The notes under the pieces are model-generated. The model was not told where the DNA came from. It saw nothing but the letters and a program-made list of their open reading frames with translations, and did no database searches. This document shows positions 16,188-24,233 of a stretch of 37,842 bases of DNA, piece after piece (the first letter of the stretch is position 1; every line of letters starts with the position of its first letter). The translations under genes were made by a program, and so were the position numbers. The stretch is taken from contig CASBQF010000103.1 in assembly GCA_949127775.1 (NCBI GenBank), forward strand, positions 1 to 37,842, in the 5' to 3' direction. This DNA is from Oscillatoriales cyanobacterium PMM_0080. GTDB taxonomy: Bacteria > Cyanobacteriota > Cyanobacteriia > Cyanobacteriales > Microcoleaceae.

Positions 16188-16838
16188 ATGTATACATCTT
16201 GCAAGCAAGTTTCAGAGTTTAGCTTAGAGGGAGAAATCCTGAGCCTGATTATTGAAGATGGTTATAAATTAAAGTATTTGCGAATTAGCTGCGATCGCGG
16301 CATAGAATACCTGGTCAAGCTGTGTAAGGAATTGCGGGAATCTCTATCGTCCGTTTTGACACCTGGTTTGAGAGTTCAGGTTGCAGGAGAGAAACAGCTC
16401 AACTCGAAAAATGGAAAATTAAAACTCAAAGCCTACAGTCTGAAACTGTCTGGTAACAACAAAGATCGAGCATCGCAACCGCTAGATCCGACAAATGCAC
16501 CTGTTGCCTTTGTGACATCGCCTGGCGCGCGAGACAATAAGTCCATCCCCTCTGGCACAGCATCTAAAACAGCGGTAACTTCAGCTAAAACTAAAACTAA
16601 AATATTAGTATGTCAAAAATCTGACTGCCAGAAACGTGGTGGCCCAGCAATATGTAAAGCTTTAGAAAATGCTTTAAATGCTCGCGGTTTAGAAGGGCAA
16701 GTTACTGTTCAAGGAACCGGATGTCTCAAACAGTGTAAAGCCGGGCCAAATATCGTTGTGATGCCAGACAAAACTCGCTACAGTCGCATTAAACCTGCTC
16801 AAATTCCAGCAATACTTGATAAACATTTTACAGCTTGA
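16188..16838 (+). CDS. Thioredoxin-like [2Fe-2S] ferredoxin domain protein
   Basis: 216 residues in two parts. Residues 1-90 look like a small beta/OB-like domain (FSLEGEILSLIIEDGYKLKY, GLRVQVAGEKQL). A low-complexity Ser/Thr/Lys linker follows. The C-terminal ~80 residues are a thioredoxin-like ferredoxin: ILVCQKSDCQKRGG and GTGCLKQCKAGPNIVVMPD provide the four Fe-S cysteines in the C-x4-C and C-x3-C spacing, as in NuoE/bidirectional-hydrogenase-like domains. A strong AAGGAG lies 8 bases before the ATG. Probable electron transfer or redox sensing role; partner unknown. Confidence 0.82.
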   Translation: MYTSCKQVSEFSLEGEILSLIIEDGYKLKYLRISCDRGIEYLVKLCKELRESLSSVLTPGLRVQVAGEKQLNSKNGKLKLKAYSLKLSGNNKDRASQPLDPTNAPVAFVTSPGARDNKSIPSGTASKTAVTSAKTKTKILVCQKSDCQKRGGPAICKALENALNARGLEGQVTVQGTGCLKQCKAGPNIVVMPDKTRYSRIKPAQIPAILDKHFTA

Positions 16839-16847
16839 AAAAGGTTA

Positions 16848-17008
16848 TTGTTAACAGTTGACAGTTGACAGTTGACTGCGAAGTTTTTAGGCAGGGGATT
16901 TAAGCCCCTGCCTAAAAACAATCCACCTAAAGGTGGGGGCTTAAATCCCCTGTGCTTTGGTTATTGGTTATTGGTTATTGGTTATTGTCAACTGTTAACT
17001 GTTAACAA
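16848..17008. repeat. Composite repeat element A (CAGTTGA heptamers + long hairpin)
   Basis: Opens with TTGTTAACAGTTGACAG heptamers and closes with the inverse form CTGTTAACTGTTAACAA. Inside is a hairpin with arms TTTTTAGGCAGGGG and CCCCTGCCTAAAAA (16884-16918), then AGGTGGGGGCTTAAATCCCC, then four TTATTGG heptamers. About 110 bases (16851-16960) are repeated almost exactly at 18453-18579, on the other side of the next gene. Confidence 0.85.
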
Positions 17009-17161
17009 GGCCTGTTTGGTCGATACCGAATGCCCAATTCAGCCTATTTCTCCTGAAAAAAGGCAAAAAATGACAAAAACTATGGCTTAGGGACTTCCTT
17101 CTAGAGAATATATAGGGATAGACTGTATTTGAGACAAGAGTGACTATTGGGATAAAAAGCC

Positions 17162-18457
17162 ATGTCAGAAGCTGATCTTCGAGCCAGTCAGCACCAACCG
17201 CACCCCGCTGTAAGATCCGATATCGAATCATTTCAGCCAAATTTTGCTGCTAAAGGGGGCTTTGAGTCGATCGTCCCCGCCGATCGATCGCCAGAAGAAG
17301 ATTGGCAAACAGTCGATTTTCCCAACGCGATCGGCCCAGATGCAATTCCGACAAAATCTGAGACGAAAAATTCGCCATCTCAGACACAGCCTACCGAAGC
17401 GAGTTCGCCCCCGATTTCGGACAATTTTAAAAATCTGCTGGGGAATGTCGAACAGGCGTATAGCAAAGGATCGACCCCAGTCACCCTCATGCAAGCGTTG
17501 CACGAATGTAACCGCGACCTTTTGCAGCGCATCGCCCAGCTAGAAACAGCTCTCAAAGAGTCCGAAAACACCTTGCAGAATCGGGAAACTTTGCTAGAAC
17601 AACGGACTGCTGCACTCGAAAACACTCAAGAACAATTGACGCGGTTGTTTGGCAAAGTGGAAGTTTCTCATCACACCCTTCAGGGTCAAGAAATTTTTGT
17701 CGAGAGTTTAAGTAGTCAGTTAGCCAGCAGCCAAACCAGGTTAGCAGCCGTTGAGCGAGAATGTGCGTGTACTGTGCAGCGCTACAACGAGCAGTTTCAC
17801 CAGCTAGTAGCAACAGAGAATGTTTGTCGGGAATTGCGATCGCGCTTGCACCGTCAGCAACGCCATACCCTGCAATTCAAAGCTGCTTTGGAAAGAAGTC
17901 TGGAGATGCCACACGTCAAGTCGCCGATTGTCGAGCCACCTGACAATCACCAAGATACCGCCAACGCACAATTAGAATCCTTGCTCGCGACAGTCAAAAG
18001 CTCTCAGATTCCGCTGCCGCCAGCTTTCAATGCTTCTCCTGTCAAACCTTGGTCGGACTCCCAAGAGCCTCCAACGCCTGCTGACGATGCGATCGACTAT
18101 CAAGCCACGGCTAATCTGGAACTCTACAAATTAGCCCAAGTATCGGGCATTCAATTGGAGAAAAGCGAAACCTACCGGACTCAGGAGCCGGAAACTCACT
18201 CTGCCAAAGTGGCTGTCGAACTTCAATTGCCAGTAGCTGAGTCTGAACCGGAAATTGTTGCTACTACATTAGGGAGTCAAGAATTAGCCAAGGCTTTTGA
18301 AATTTTGAATTCAGTTGAAACTGGCCGAGTGCGATCGACTGAGGCGAAATCTACAGTAGTCGGACAACCCGACTGGCTGACATCGATCGCTAGTCCGCTG
18401 CGGACTTCTAAAAAACGTCGATCGCTAGCTGAAATTGAATTGCCTAGTTTCCGTTAA
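17162..18457 (+). CDS. Coiled-coil protein of unknown function
   Basis: 431 residues. The N-terminal ~95 residues are polar and disordered in type. A short ordered segment (FKNLLGNVEQAYSKGSTPVT, then LMQALHECNRDLLQRIAQLE) leads into a long coiled coil (about 115-245) with heptad spacing (LETALKESENTLQNRETLLE and similar). The C-terminal half is Pro/Glu-rich and ends in a basic PLRTSKKRRSL tail. No enzyme motif. The pattern recalls cyanobacterial scaffold or cell-structure proteins, but no name can be given. The stop codon TAA lies inside repeat element B, so the extreme C-terminus may be set by the insertion. Confidence 0.7.
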   Translation: MSEADLRASQHQPHPAVRSDIESFQPNFAAKGGFESIVPADRSPEEDWQTVDFPNAIGPDAIPTKSETKNSPSQTQPTEASSPPISDNFKNLLGNVEQAYSKGSTPVTLMQALHECNRDLLQRIAQLETALKESENTLQNRETLLEQRTAALENTQEQLTRLFGKVEVSHHTLQGQEIFVESLSSQLASSQTRLAAVERECACTVQRYNEQFHQLVATENVCRELRSRLHRQQRHTLQFKAALERSLEMPHVKSPIVEPPDNHQDTANAQLESLLATVKSSQIPLPPAFNASPVKPWSDSQEPPTPADDAIDYQATANLELYKLAQVSGIQLEKSETYRTQEPETHSAKVAVELQLPVAESEPEIVATTLGSQELAKAFEILNSVETGRVRSTEAKSTVVGQPDWLTSIASPLRTSKKRRSLAEIELPSFR

Positions 18458-18579
18458 CAGTTGACAGTTGACAGTTGACAGTTGACAGTTGACTGCGAAG
18501 TTTTTAGGCTGGGGCTTAAATCCCCTGCCTAAAAACAATCCACCTCAAGGTGGGGGCTTAAATCCCTTGTGCTTTGGTC
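18453..18579. repeat. Composite repeat element B (direct copy of element A)
   Basis: Five CAGTTGA units, then TGCGAAGTTTTTAGGC, hairpin arms (one mismatch relative to A), AGGTGGGGGCTTAAATCCC and TTGTGCTTTGG, in the same order and orientation as at 16851-16960. The number of heptamers differs between copies. It overlaps the stop codon of the coiled-coil gene. Confidence 0.85.
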
Positions 18580-18628
18580 ATTTAGGAATTTGAGGACTGA
18601 AATTCAAACGATCGAACTTAACTAAAAA

Positions 18629-20833
18629 CTATTTTTTCCCCTTCCCCATACCGTAAGTGAGAGCGTAGCTGGTAGCCAACAGCCATAGCCAAACACCGGG
18701 ATATCGGGGCTCCAACCAAGGTTTTACCCTGCGGGCGAAACTGGGGAGCCATCCGCCAAACAGCCAACTGGCCAAAGCCAGCAGAGTAAAGCTCAAGTAA
18801 CTCCCCAGCCAGCGCCAAATATCCCTGAAGGTGACAAAATCTAAAATCCACAGCAGGAGAGAAGGGTTTTTTCCGGCTGCTTGGATCGCCAGTCGATTGA
18901 AAGTTAACCAGTCAACTTTGTCTTTAATAAAAGTTTCGGCTACTGCGAGTTCTTCTTCTGCCAAAATACCGAAAAAGGTATTGAGAATTGAATTGATTCT
19001 TTGGGGTGGCAAACTGCTCCCGGTGGGAACCATCATCCCTTTAGAAAACAGCCAAGTTACTGATACATTGCTCTGGTAAGCGCGAATTTGGTTGAGGTGA
19101 TTTGCCGTCAACAAGTTATGCTTTAATGCTGTATCCAAAAGGTCTGTTAGGCGGAAAAGATTGCGGATGAGTGAACCGAAGCCGGTGAAAACGAGGGGAG
19201 ATTGCAGAGATGCTGCGTCGCCGATCGAGATTAGGCGATCGATCGCCACAGCCCGATCGCTGCTGCTGCTGCTAAAATGCCCTGGAATATAACCAAAAGT
19301 CGGCTTTTTCCACACCAATTTATCGAGATCGCAGCGGCGGTACTCCGGCAAAATTGTGAAAAAATCCTCGTACAGTTCCAGCAAAGAACCGGGATTCTCG
19401 GGACGTACTTGGTGGTAGTGAAATAGATAAACTGTCAATTCGTTTCCGGCACCGGGAAACAGCTCCCAAATAAGCTGTCGTCCCCGGGAAATGTCACCGT
19501 GACTGTAGAGAACGTCCCCGTACTCGGAATCCCAAACCCCAGGCTCAAATCCTCCGTCAATGGCAGCTCCGACGGTCGGACAAACGCTATCAAAAGCCCG
19601 CCCTCCGTTCAATTGCCAAGCGATCGGAGAGGCGGAACCCATTGCATCTATGAGCAGTCTGGCTGAGGTAGTGCGATCGGCTTTTGTCGGCAGGTGACAG
19701 CCCTGAACTACTACTTTTTGGGGTTCGACATCGGCTCTGACAAACTCAGTCTCGTCCCAGATTTCTCCGCCAGCTTCTGTTAGCTTAACTCCCGCCAAAT
19801 ACAGCAGTTTCTCGCCGTCCAAAGCTACATTCAGCACCTTCGGCGTGTGCAGAACTGGCGATCGGGCAACGGTTGGATTGTTAGCATCAAAAAATTTGTT
19901 GTAACCATCTTTATATTCTCGCGCAATCAAAGTTTCGATTTCAGCAGCAGTAAATAAACCCAAATCAATTAAACTTTGAATTTCATCCCGTGAAATATTC
20001 CACTCGCGATTCATCCGCCCGAAAGGCATTCGTTCCACCAGCAGCACTCGGTAGCCCAATCTCGCCATGACTGCGGCGTGAATCACTCCCAAAGCCCCGC
20101 CAATATAAATCAAGTCATAAACAGTATCCCCAGAATCAGACACCGAAACTGTACTTTTTACCTTCTTCTTAACATCCGCTACATCCGTTACATAATCCGT
20201 TGCCGAACCTTCTTGCTTCTTCTTAACATCAGCTACATCCGTTACATAATCCGTTGCCGAACCTTCTTCCTTCAAAAATACTACTTGTTTTGGCGTTTGA
20301 GGATTGCGAGTGCCTTCACGCCAGCGCTGCTCCCACCAGTAAACGCGTTGGAGGTCGTATTCACCTTTAGGCATTTTTTGGAAGTATTTGACGGTGAGGG
20401 GGTAATAGGGGGCAAGAGCCTCAAAAATTGACTGTTTGGAGAGGTCTATGACAGGGGGTTCTGGATAGCGATCGGGAAACTTGTTTCTCACAGCCAGATT
20501 GAGATTTTGCAGGAACTTTTTTTCTCCTGCGGGTGCGTCTTCTAGGCGAAAGACTTTTAAATAAGTTGTACGCTGGACTGACCAGACAAAGGTAGAAAGT
20601 TCTGTCGATCGACCATTGCGGTTTCCTGAATTTGCGTCAGCGAATGTCGGTTTTGGATTAGCATTTGCAGTTCCAGACAACAAAACCTCGGCTGCTGTTG
20701 CGTTTGAAAGCAAGCGAAAGCCGTCAGGAGTAATAATTTTTTCTCCGATTTCGGGGTCAAATTCGTGCTGTAGCCAGGTACAGACGGCCGCTGTATCCGG
20801 TGTGGGGACTTCTAGATAAAGAATTTCTTGCAT
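18629..20833 (-). CDS. cruA: CruA-type lycopene cyclase (FAD/NAD-binding)
   Basis: 734 residues, longer than the usual ~600-670. The C-terminal two thirds are a flavoprotein of the CruA/CruP family: VYDLIYIGGALGVIHAAVMA (about 238-257), the family signature FGRMNREWNISRDE, DGYNKFFDANNP, ISIGDAASLQSPLVFTGFGS for the FAD ribose region, and two C-terminal hydrophobic segments. CruA cyclises lycopene to carotenes in the membrane of many cyanobacteria. I prefer CruA over CruP because of the N-terminal extension and NKFFDANNP. Residues 190-225 are two copies of an 18-residue peptide encoded by a repeat (see 20163-20270), inserted before the FAD domain in frame. The gene is the likely source of the length excess. 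Confidence 0.75.
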   Translation of the reverse strand: MQEILYLEVPTPDTAAVCTWLQHEFDPEIGEKIITPDGFRLLSNATAAEVLLSGTANANPKPTFADANSGNRNGRSTELSTFVWSVQRTTYLKVFRLEDAPAGEKKFLQNLNLAVRNKFPDRYPEPPVIDLSKQSIFEALAPYYPLTVKYFQKMPKGEYDLQRVYWWEQRWREGTRNPQTPKQVVFLKEEGSATDYVTDVADVKKKQEGSATDYVTDVADVKKKVKSTVSVSDSGDTVYDLIYIGGALGVIHAAVMARLGYRVLLVERMPFGRMNREWNISRDEIQSLIDLGLFTAAEIETLIAREYKDGYNKFFDANNPTVARSPVLHTPKVLNVALDGEKLLYLAGVKLTEAGGEIWDETEFVRADVEPQKVVVQGCHLPTKADRTTSARLLIDAMGSASPIAWQLNGGRAFDSVCPTVGAAIDGGFEPGVWDSEYGDVLYSHGDISRGRQLIWELFPGAGNELTVYLFHYHQVRPENPGSLLELYEDFFTILPEYRRCDLDKLVWKKPTFGYIPGHFSSSSSDRAVAIDRLISIGDAASLQSPLVFTGFGSLIRNLFRLTDLLDTALKHNLLTANHLNQIRAYQSNVSVTWLFSKGMMVPTGSSLPPQRINSILNTFFGILAEEELAVAETFIKDKVDWLTFNRLAIQAAGKNPSLLLWILDFVTFRDIWRWLGSYLSFTLLALASWLFGGWLPSFARRVKPWLEPRYPGVWLWLLATSYALTYGMGKGKK
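20163..20270 (-). repeat. 54-nt tandem repeat (x2) translated inside cruA
   Basis: Units 20163-20216 and 20217-20270 are almost identical. Each encodes EGSATDYVTDVADVKKK plus one residue in the cruA frame. 54 is a multiple of three, so the insertion keeps the frame. The core ATCCGTTA/ATCCGTTGCCGAAC is shared with the intergenic repeat at 1367-1408. Confidence 0.88.
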
Positions 20834-20867
20834 TTGAGGTTCTCTATAAATTCATGAAGCTGGGGAG

Positions 20868-20895
20868 TTGACAAGGGAGGAAAGTACGCTATACT
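20868..20895 (+). promoter_or_regulatory. Sigma-70-like promoter for the 21021 gene
   Basis: TTGACA at 20868-20873 and TATACT at 20890-20895 are separated by 16 bases, close to consensus. It points right and lies ~125 bp before the start at 21021, between two divergent genes. Prediction from sequence only. Confidence 0.5.
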
Positions 20896-21020
20896 CCCGG
20901 ATACTTATTTAGTTTTAAATAAGTTTACAATGTTCTCAGATTTTTAGGTTTTCGATCGCTCTTGCTATGGGTTGATCGACAGCGACTGAAGATCCAGCCC
21001 CTTCATTATTATGCAATCTC

Positions 21021-21254
21021 ATGAATTATCCCATTCCGACGAATCCTCAAGAAATGATTGCTTTGCGACAACACCCACTGAATGAAGAATTGGTGGCGTC
21101 GGCGATCGCGGGCGTGATTCAAATAGCTCGATCGCGGGCTCAATCTTTGGATGAGTTAAAGGCTGAGGTACTCGCCGACGACAATCTGCTGGATTTGGCT
21201 CAAAGGCTCTGGCTGAGCGAGATTGTAGCTGAAGCTTGGGAAAATTGGTCTTAA
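21021..21254 (+). CDS. Small conserved-type cyanobacterial protein (unknown)
   Basis: 77 residues, helical and acidic: MNYPIPTNPQEMIALRQHPL, then an IAGVIQIARSRAQSLDELKAEV pattern and a WLSEIVAEAWENWS end. It looks like a small soluble cyanobacterial protein. It is divergent from cruA and preceded by a near-consensus promoter. No function is recognised. Confidence 0.6.
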   Translation: MNYPIPTNPQEMIALRQHPLNEELVASAIAGVIQIARSRAQSLDELKAEVLADDNLLDLAQRLWLSEIVAEAWENWS

Positions 21255-21297
21255 ATTTATTTATTATTGATAAGTTTTCTGAGATTGGCTTCCTGTT

Positions 21298-21909
21298 TCA
21301 CAGGCTAGCTGCATCGATCAAATATTTTAAAATGCCAATAATTTTACTAATATTATCAATAAAATAATCATTTAAATCAACTTCCATAATTTGATTGCTA
21401 AGTCGTAGAAACTTCCAGTTTGTCCCGGTTGTAACTACGCCATATATTTCGGAAATATTATTATTTCTTTTTTCATTAAAAATTTGAGCGGCAATCATTT
21501 CTGCCATACATTGTGGAAGTCCAGCTTGAATATTATCATTTTTAGCTTCTACTAAAGCGACAACCGGGGCTTTAATTAACAGTTGTTCGGGAGAACGACT
21601 AATTAGGAAATCACAAAAACCAGTCAATCCTTTTTCTAAATCTACATTAAACTCTTTCCCTGAAAAAAGGCTAATCTGGTACTGAAACTGCTTTCTAAGT
21701 TCTACTAAAATAGGCGTCACAATTAATTCTGAGCGAGCTTTTTCGGTATTAATTGCTAAAGCTAAAGAAATATTTTCTTGCAGAGTTTGACTGAGCAGCT
21801 CGCTATACTCGGCTTCTGGTAAATTGGCAAAAATACCAACTTTGTCAGCAATAGTTATGCCAAAATTGGTTTCAATCATTTCTAGGTTTGTGAATTGAAT
21901 GTATGACAT
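21298..21909 (-). CDS. PD-(D/E)XK nuclease-like protein
   Basis: 203 residues from [20 protein letters not shown] (the frame starts at 21933). The core GFCDFLIS, then [10 protein letters not shown] (D-x~30-E-x-K) fits the PD-(D/E)XK nuclease fold, like the N-terminal domain of type I restriction R subunits. [13 protein letters not shown] forms the usual following helix, and [16 protein letters not shown] the next strand. It stands alone with no restriction partner in the window. Possibly a stand-alone nuclease or a decayed restriction component; no proof of activity. Confidence 0.65.
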   Translation of the reverse strand: MSYIQFTNLEMIETNFGITIADKVGIFANLPEAEYSELLSQTLQENISLALAINTEKARSELIVTPILVELRKQFQYQISLFSGKEFNVDLEKGLTGFCDFLISRSPEQLLIKAPVVALVEAKNDNIQAGLPQCMAEMIAAQIFNEKRNNNISEIYGVVTTGTNWKFLRLSNQIMEVDLNDYFIDNISKIIGILKYLIDAASL

Positions 21910-21953
21910 TCTTTTAAAAGTATTTGGCTGCAACTAATCATATTTCCCAATAT

Positions 21954-22077
21954 TAGACCTTTTGCAAAAATCCTTTTAATCAAATTTTGCAACAGGCAAG
22001 ATGCCTGTTCCACAAGAAAAAATGTTTTTTGTGGAACGGGCATCTTGCCCGTTTTAGTTATTTTGGCAAGAGGTCTA
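21954..22077. mobile_element. MITE-like element with terminal inverted repeats
   Basis: Ends TAGACCTTTTGCAAAAAT and ATTTTGGCAAGAGGTCTA are inverted repeats over 18 bases with few mismatches. Inside are AACAGGCAAGATGCCTGTTCC and GGAACGGGCATCTTGCCCG, the same hairpin family as at 13885-14030. It has no ORF, about 124 bp, and fits a non-autonomous element. Confidence 0.75.
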
Positions 22078-22110
22078 TTGTTTTTATTTTAACACTATCT
22101 GCCCGTCCAT

Positions 22111-22178
22111 ACCCAAGAAACCGGGTTTTTATTTAATTCAAGGCTGACATACATGATTGTCGGAATAAACCCGGCTTC
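22111..22178 (-). terminator. Inverted repeat downstream of the M23 peptidase
   Basis: AGAAACCGGGTTTTTATT and AATAAACCCGGCTTCT pair with few mismatches around a 34-base loop. It is a relative of the hairpin after hisD and lies ~40 bp after the M23 gene stop on the minus strand. It is probably a dispersed repeat that can act as a terminator. Confidence 0.5.
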
Positions 22179-22218
22179 TGACTGCTTGAATTGATAGGTT
22201 GCGAAGGAATAAATAAGG

Positions 22219-23295
22219 TTATCGCAATTCAACTTCTCGCTTGACTTCTGATAATACCCGATCGCCCCTAGTCAACCGATACTCGGCCCGCCACACTCCG
22301 GGAGTCAGAGAATTTGTACTGTTTCTTTTGCCGATATAACTCAACCAAGTGCGGCTGGGAGCTTTAATTTCGCTGGTTTGATCGGCGATAGTTTGGCCAT
22401 TGGGTGCAAATAATTTGTATTGTTCTCGATCGCCCTTCAACACTCCGTAACTTTGCACCCAAAACAACAAAGCTGAACTTTTTGCCGGCAATTTAGTCTC
22501 GGAAAATTCTCCTGCCCAAATAGCGTTCTGATCCGGCGGCTTCGTGGCAAAACCGGCGCGAATTAAACCTGTGGAAATATAGTCGATCGGCTTGTCCCAA
22601 ATTGGATTGCGGGCGATGTTGCAGCCTAATTTGGCATCGGGCCCGACAAACGGATCTACGGGCTTGCCTTGATAGCGAAAAGTGACGTGTACGTGGGGGA
22701 AAGAGGCCTTGCCAGAGTTGCCCACCATGCCCAAAACTGTGCCTTTTTCTACCTGCATTCCCGGCTTGACAACCACGCTGTTTTGGCGGAGGTGGCAATA
22801 TTGGGCTTCCCAGCCTGCGCCGTGATCGATTACCATGCCGTTGCCGCATTCTGTACCTGCGACGTTGGCTTTGTCTGTCTGATTTTGCAAACGTCGATCG
22901 ACTACGCCATCTCGCACTCGCAAAACTTTGCCCGCAGCCGAGGCGATAACTGGGACTCCTTTTGCCATTGCTTTGGCGTCGGGAATGGCGAAGTCTATGC
23001 CGTCGTGCCCGTCGTAGGTTTGGCGCCCGCAGCCGAATTCAACGGCGGCGGGACTGGGATCGCGATCGAAATAGTGCATGACAAAACAGTCTTTTCCTAG
23101 CGTACAGCCGATCGGCTGACCGAATTTGGGGTTGTTGGGCTGTTGGGCGACGGCGGTTGATACGAGGCGTTGGGCGATCGAGTTGGCTTCGGCGATCGGC
23201 GCACTTACTCCGGTGTTTTTAGCACAACTATACAGAATTGTCAACCCGACGGTCAACAAAATTGTAGCAATGTATTTTTTTGATAGTAAAATCAT
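22219..23295 (-). CDS. M23 (LytM-type) metallopeptidase lipoprotein
   Basis: 358 residues from the ATG at 23295; the frame reaches 23346. The N-terminus is a lipoprotein signal (LLTVGLTILYSC24). The peptidase core has HDGIDFAIPD (Zn His and Asp), HLRQ, and HVHVTFR (catalytic and Zn His), the LytM pattern HxxxD...HxH. It degrades or remodels peptidoglycan in the envelope. The C-terminal ~120 residues form a beta-rich extra domain (LFAPNGQTIADQ, VWRAEYRLTRGDRVLSEVKR). The upstream intergenic region is AT-rich. Family assignment is firm; activity depends on an intact core, which looks complete. Confidence 0.88.
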   Translation of the reverse strand: MILLSKKYIATILLTVGLTILYSCAKNTGVSAPIAEANSIAQRLVSTAVAQQPNNPKFGQPIGCTLGKDCFVMHYFDRDPSPAAVEFGCGRQTYDGHDGIDFAIPDAKAMAKGVPVIASAAGKVLRVRDGVVDRRLQNQTDKANVAGTECGNGMVIDHGAGWEAQYCHLRQNSVVVKPGMQVEKGTVLGMVGNSGKASFPHVHVTFRYQGKPVDPFVGPDAKLGCNIARNPIWDKPIDYISTGLIRAGFATKPPDQNAIWAGEFSETKLPAKSSALLFWVQSYGVLKGDREQYKLFAPNGQTIADQTSEIKAPSRTWLSYIGKRNSTNSLTPGVWRAEYRLTRGDRVLSEVKREVELR

Positions 23296-23454
23296 TCGTC
23301 GGTGGGATGTAAAGCTGAGGTGGGTAGTGAAAAATCGATTAATCATTCAAAATATACTTGCTCAGGAATCCAGACGATCGATCGGGCGTTTTCGTTTCCT
23401 AGATTTGTTGTATTATTGTCTGTTTTTGATTTTTAATTGTTAATTACTTAAAAA

Positions 23455-24165
23455 ATGCTCTCTAAAATTCGATCGCTAATTTCGATAATTCGGCTTGGCG
23501 GCATGGCTGTTGCTGCTTTGGCGATGTGGGCATTTGCCACCATTGCCCGTGAAGTTTTGGAAAAGGAAACCTACGCTTTTGATAAATCTATTTTACTATA
23601 TCTCAGGAGCCTGCACGATCCGGTGCGCGATCGGATCATGCTCGCCTTGACATTTTTTGGGGAACCAAATTTGCTGCTGATGCTGAGCGTGAGTTTGGGT
23701 ATTATGTTGTGGGTGCGCAAACATCGATCCGAAGCTACAACGATCGCAATTACGGGCGCTGGGGCGATCGGTTTAAATATACTCTTAAAACAACTATTTG
23801 CGCGCGATCGACCTCAACTTTGGGAGCGCGCAGTTGAGGTAAAGTTTTACAGTTTTCCTAGCGGGCACGCGATGATTTCAATGGTTGTTTACGGTTTGCT
23901 AGGATATTTTTTGGGTGCGCGCTTTCCGAGACAGCGCTGGTTGATTTACGGATTGACAGTCCTATTAATTGCTGGGATTGGTTTGAGCCGGCTTTATCTC
24001 GGAGTTCACTGGCCTACCGATGTGATTGCTGGTTATATTGCGGGTTTTGTGTGGCTGCTTGCTTGCATTTTTAGTTTGGAAGTATGGAAGCAGTTTCATG
24101 ATTCTCGTGCTGTTCCTGAAGAGAAATTTTTGTCGCCTGACTCCCATAATTTAACCGAAAAGTAA
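23455..24165 (+). CDS. PAP2-family membrane phosphatase
   Basis: 236 residues, several TM helices. The phosphatidic acid phosphatase signature is complete: KQLFARDRP (motif 1), PSGHAMISM (motif 2, His), and SRLYLGVHWPTDV (motif 3). Substrate may be phosphatidate or undecaprenyl pyrophosphate. The tail after the last helix (SLEVWKQFHDSRAVPEEKFL) is polar. Divergent from the M23 gene across a ~110-bp AT-rich region. Confidence 0.93.
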   Translation: MLSKIRSLISIIRLGGMAVAALAMWAFATIAREVLEKETYAFDKSILLYLRSLHDPVRDRIMLALTFFGEPNLLLMLSVSLGIMLWVRKHRSEATTIAITGAGAIGLNILLKQLFARDRPQLWERAVEVKFYSFPSGHAMISMVVYGLLGYFLGARFPRQRWLIYGLTVLLIAGIGLSRLYLGVHWPTDVIAGYIAGFVWLLACIFSLEVWKQFHDSRAVPEEKFLSPDSHNLTEK

Positions 24166-24175
24166 CAATAAATAA

Positions 24176-24233
24176 GGTTCGTAGTGAGGACTTCAGTCCG
24201 CAAGAAGAAGGACTAAAGTCCTCACTACGAACC
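24176..24233. repeat. GTAGTGAGGACTTCAGTCC palindromic repeat, copy 2
   Basis: GGTTCGTAGTGAGGACTTCA ... GGACTAAAGTCCTCACTACGAACC with inverted arms over about 27 bases. Same family as 15552-15610. Its right arm contributes the stop codon of the aspartoacylase gene. Confidence 0.85.
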
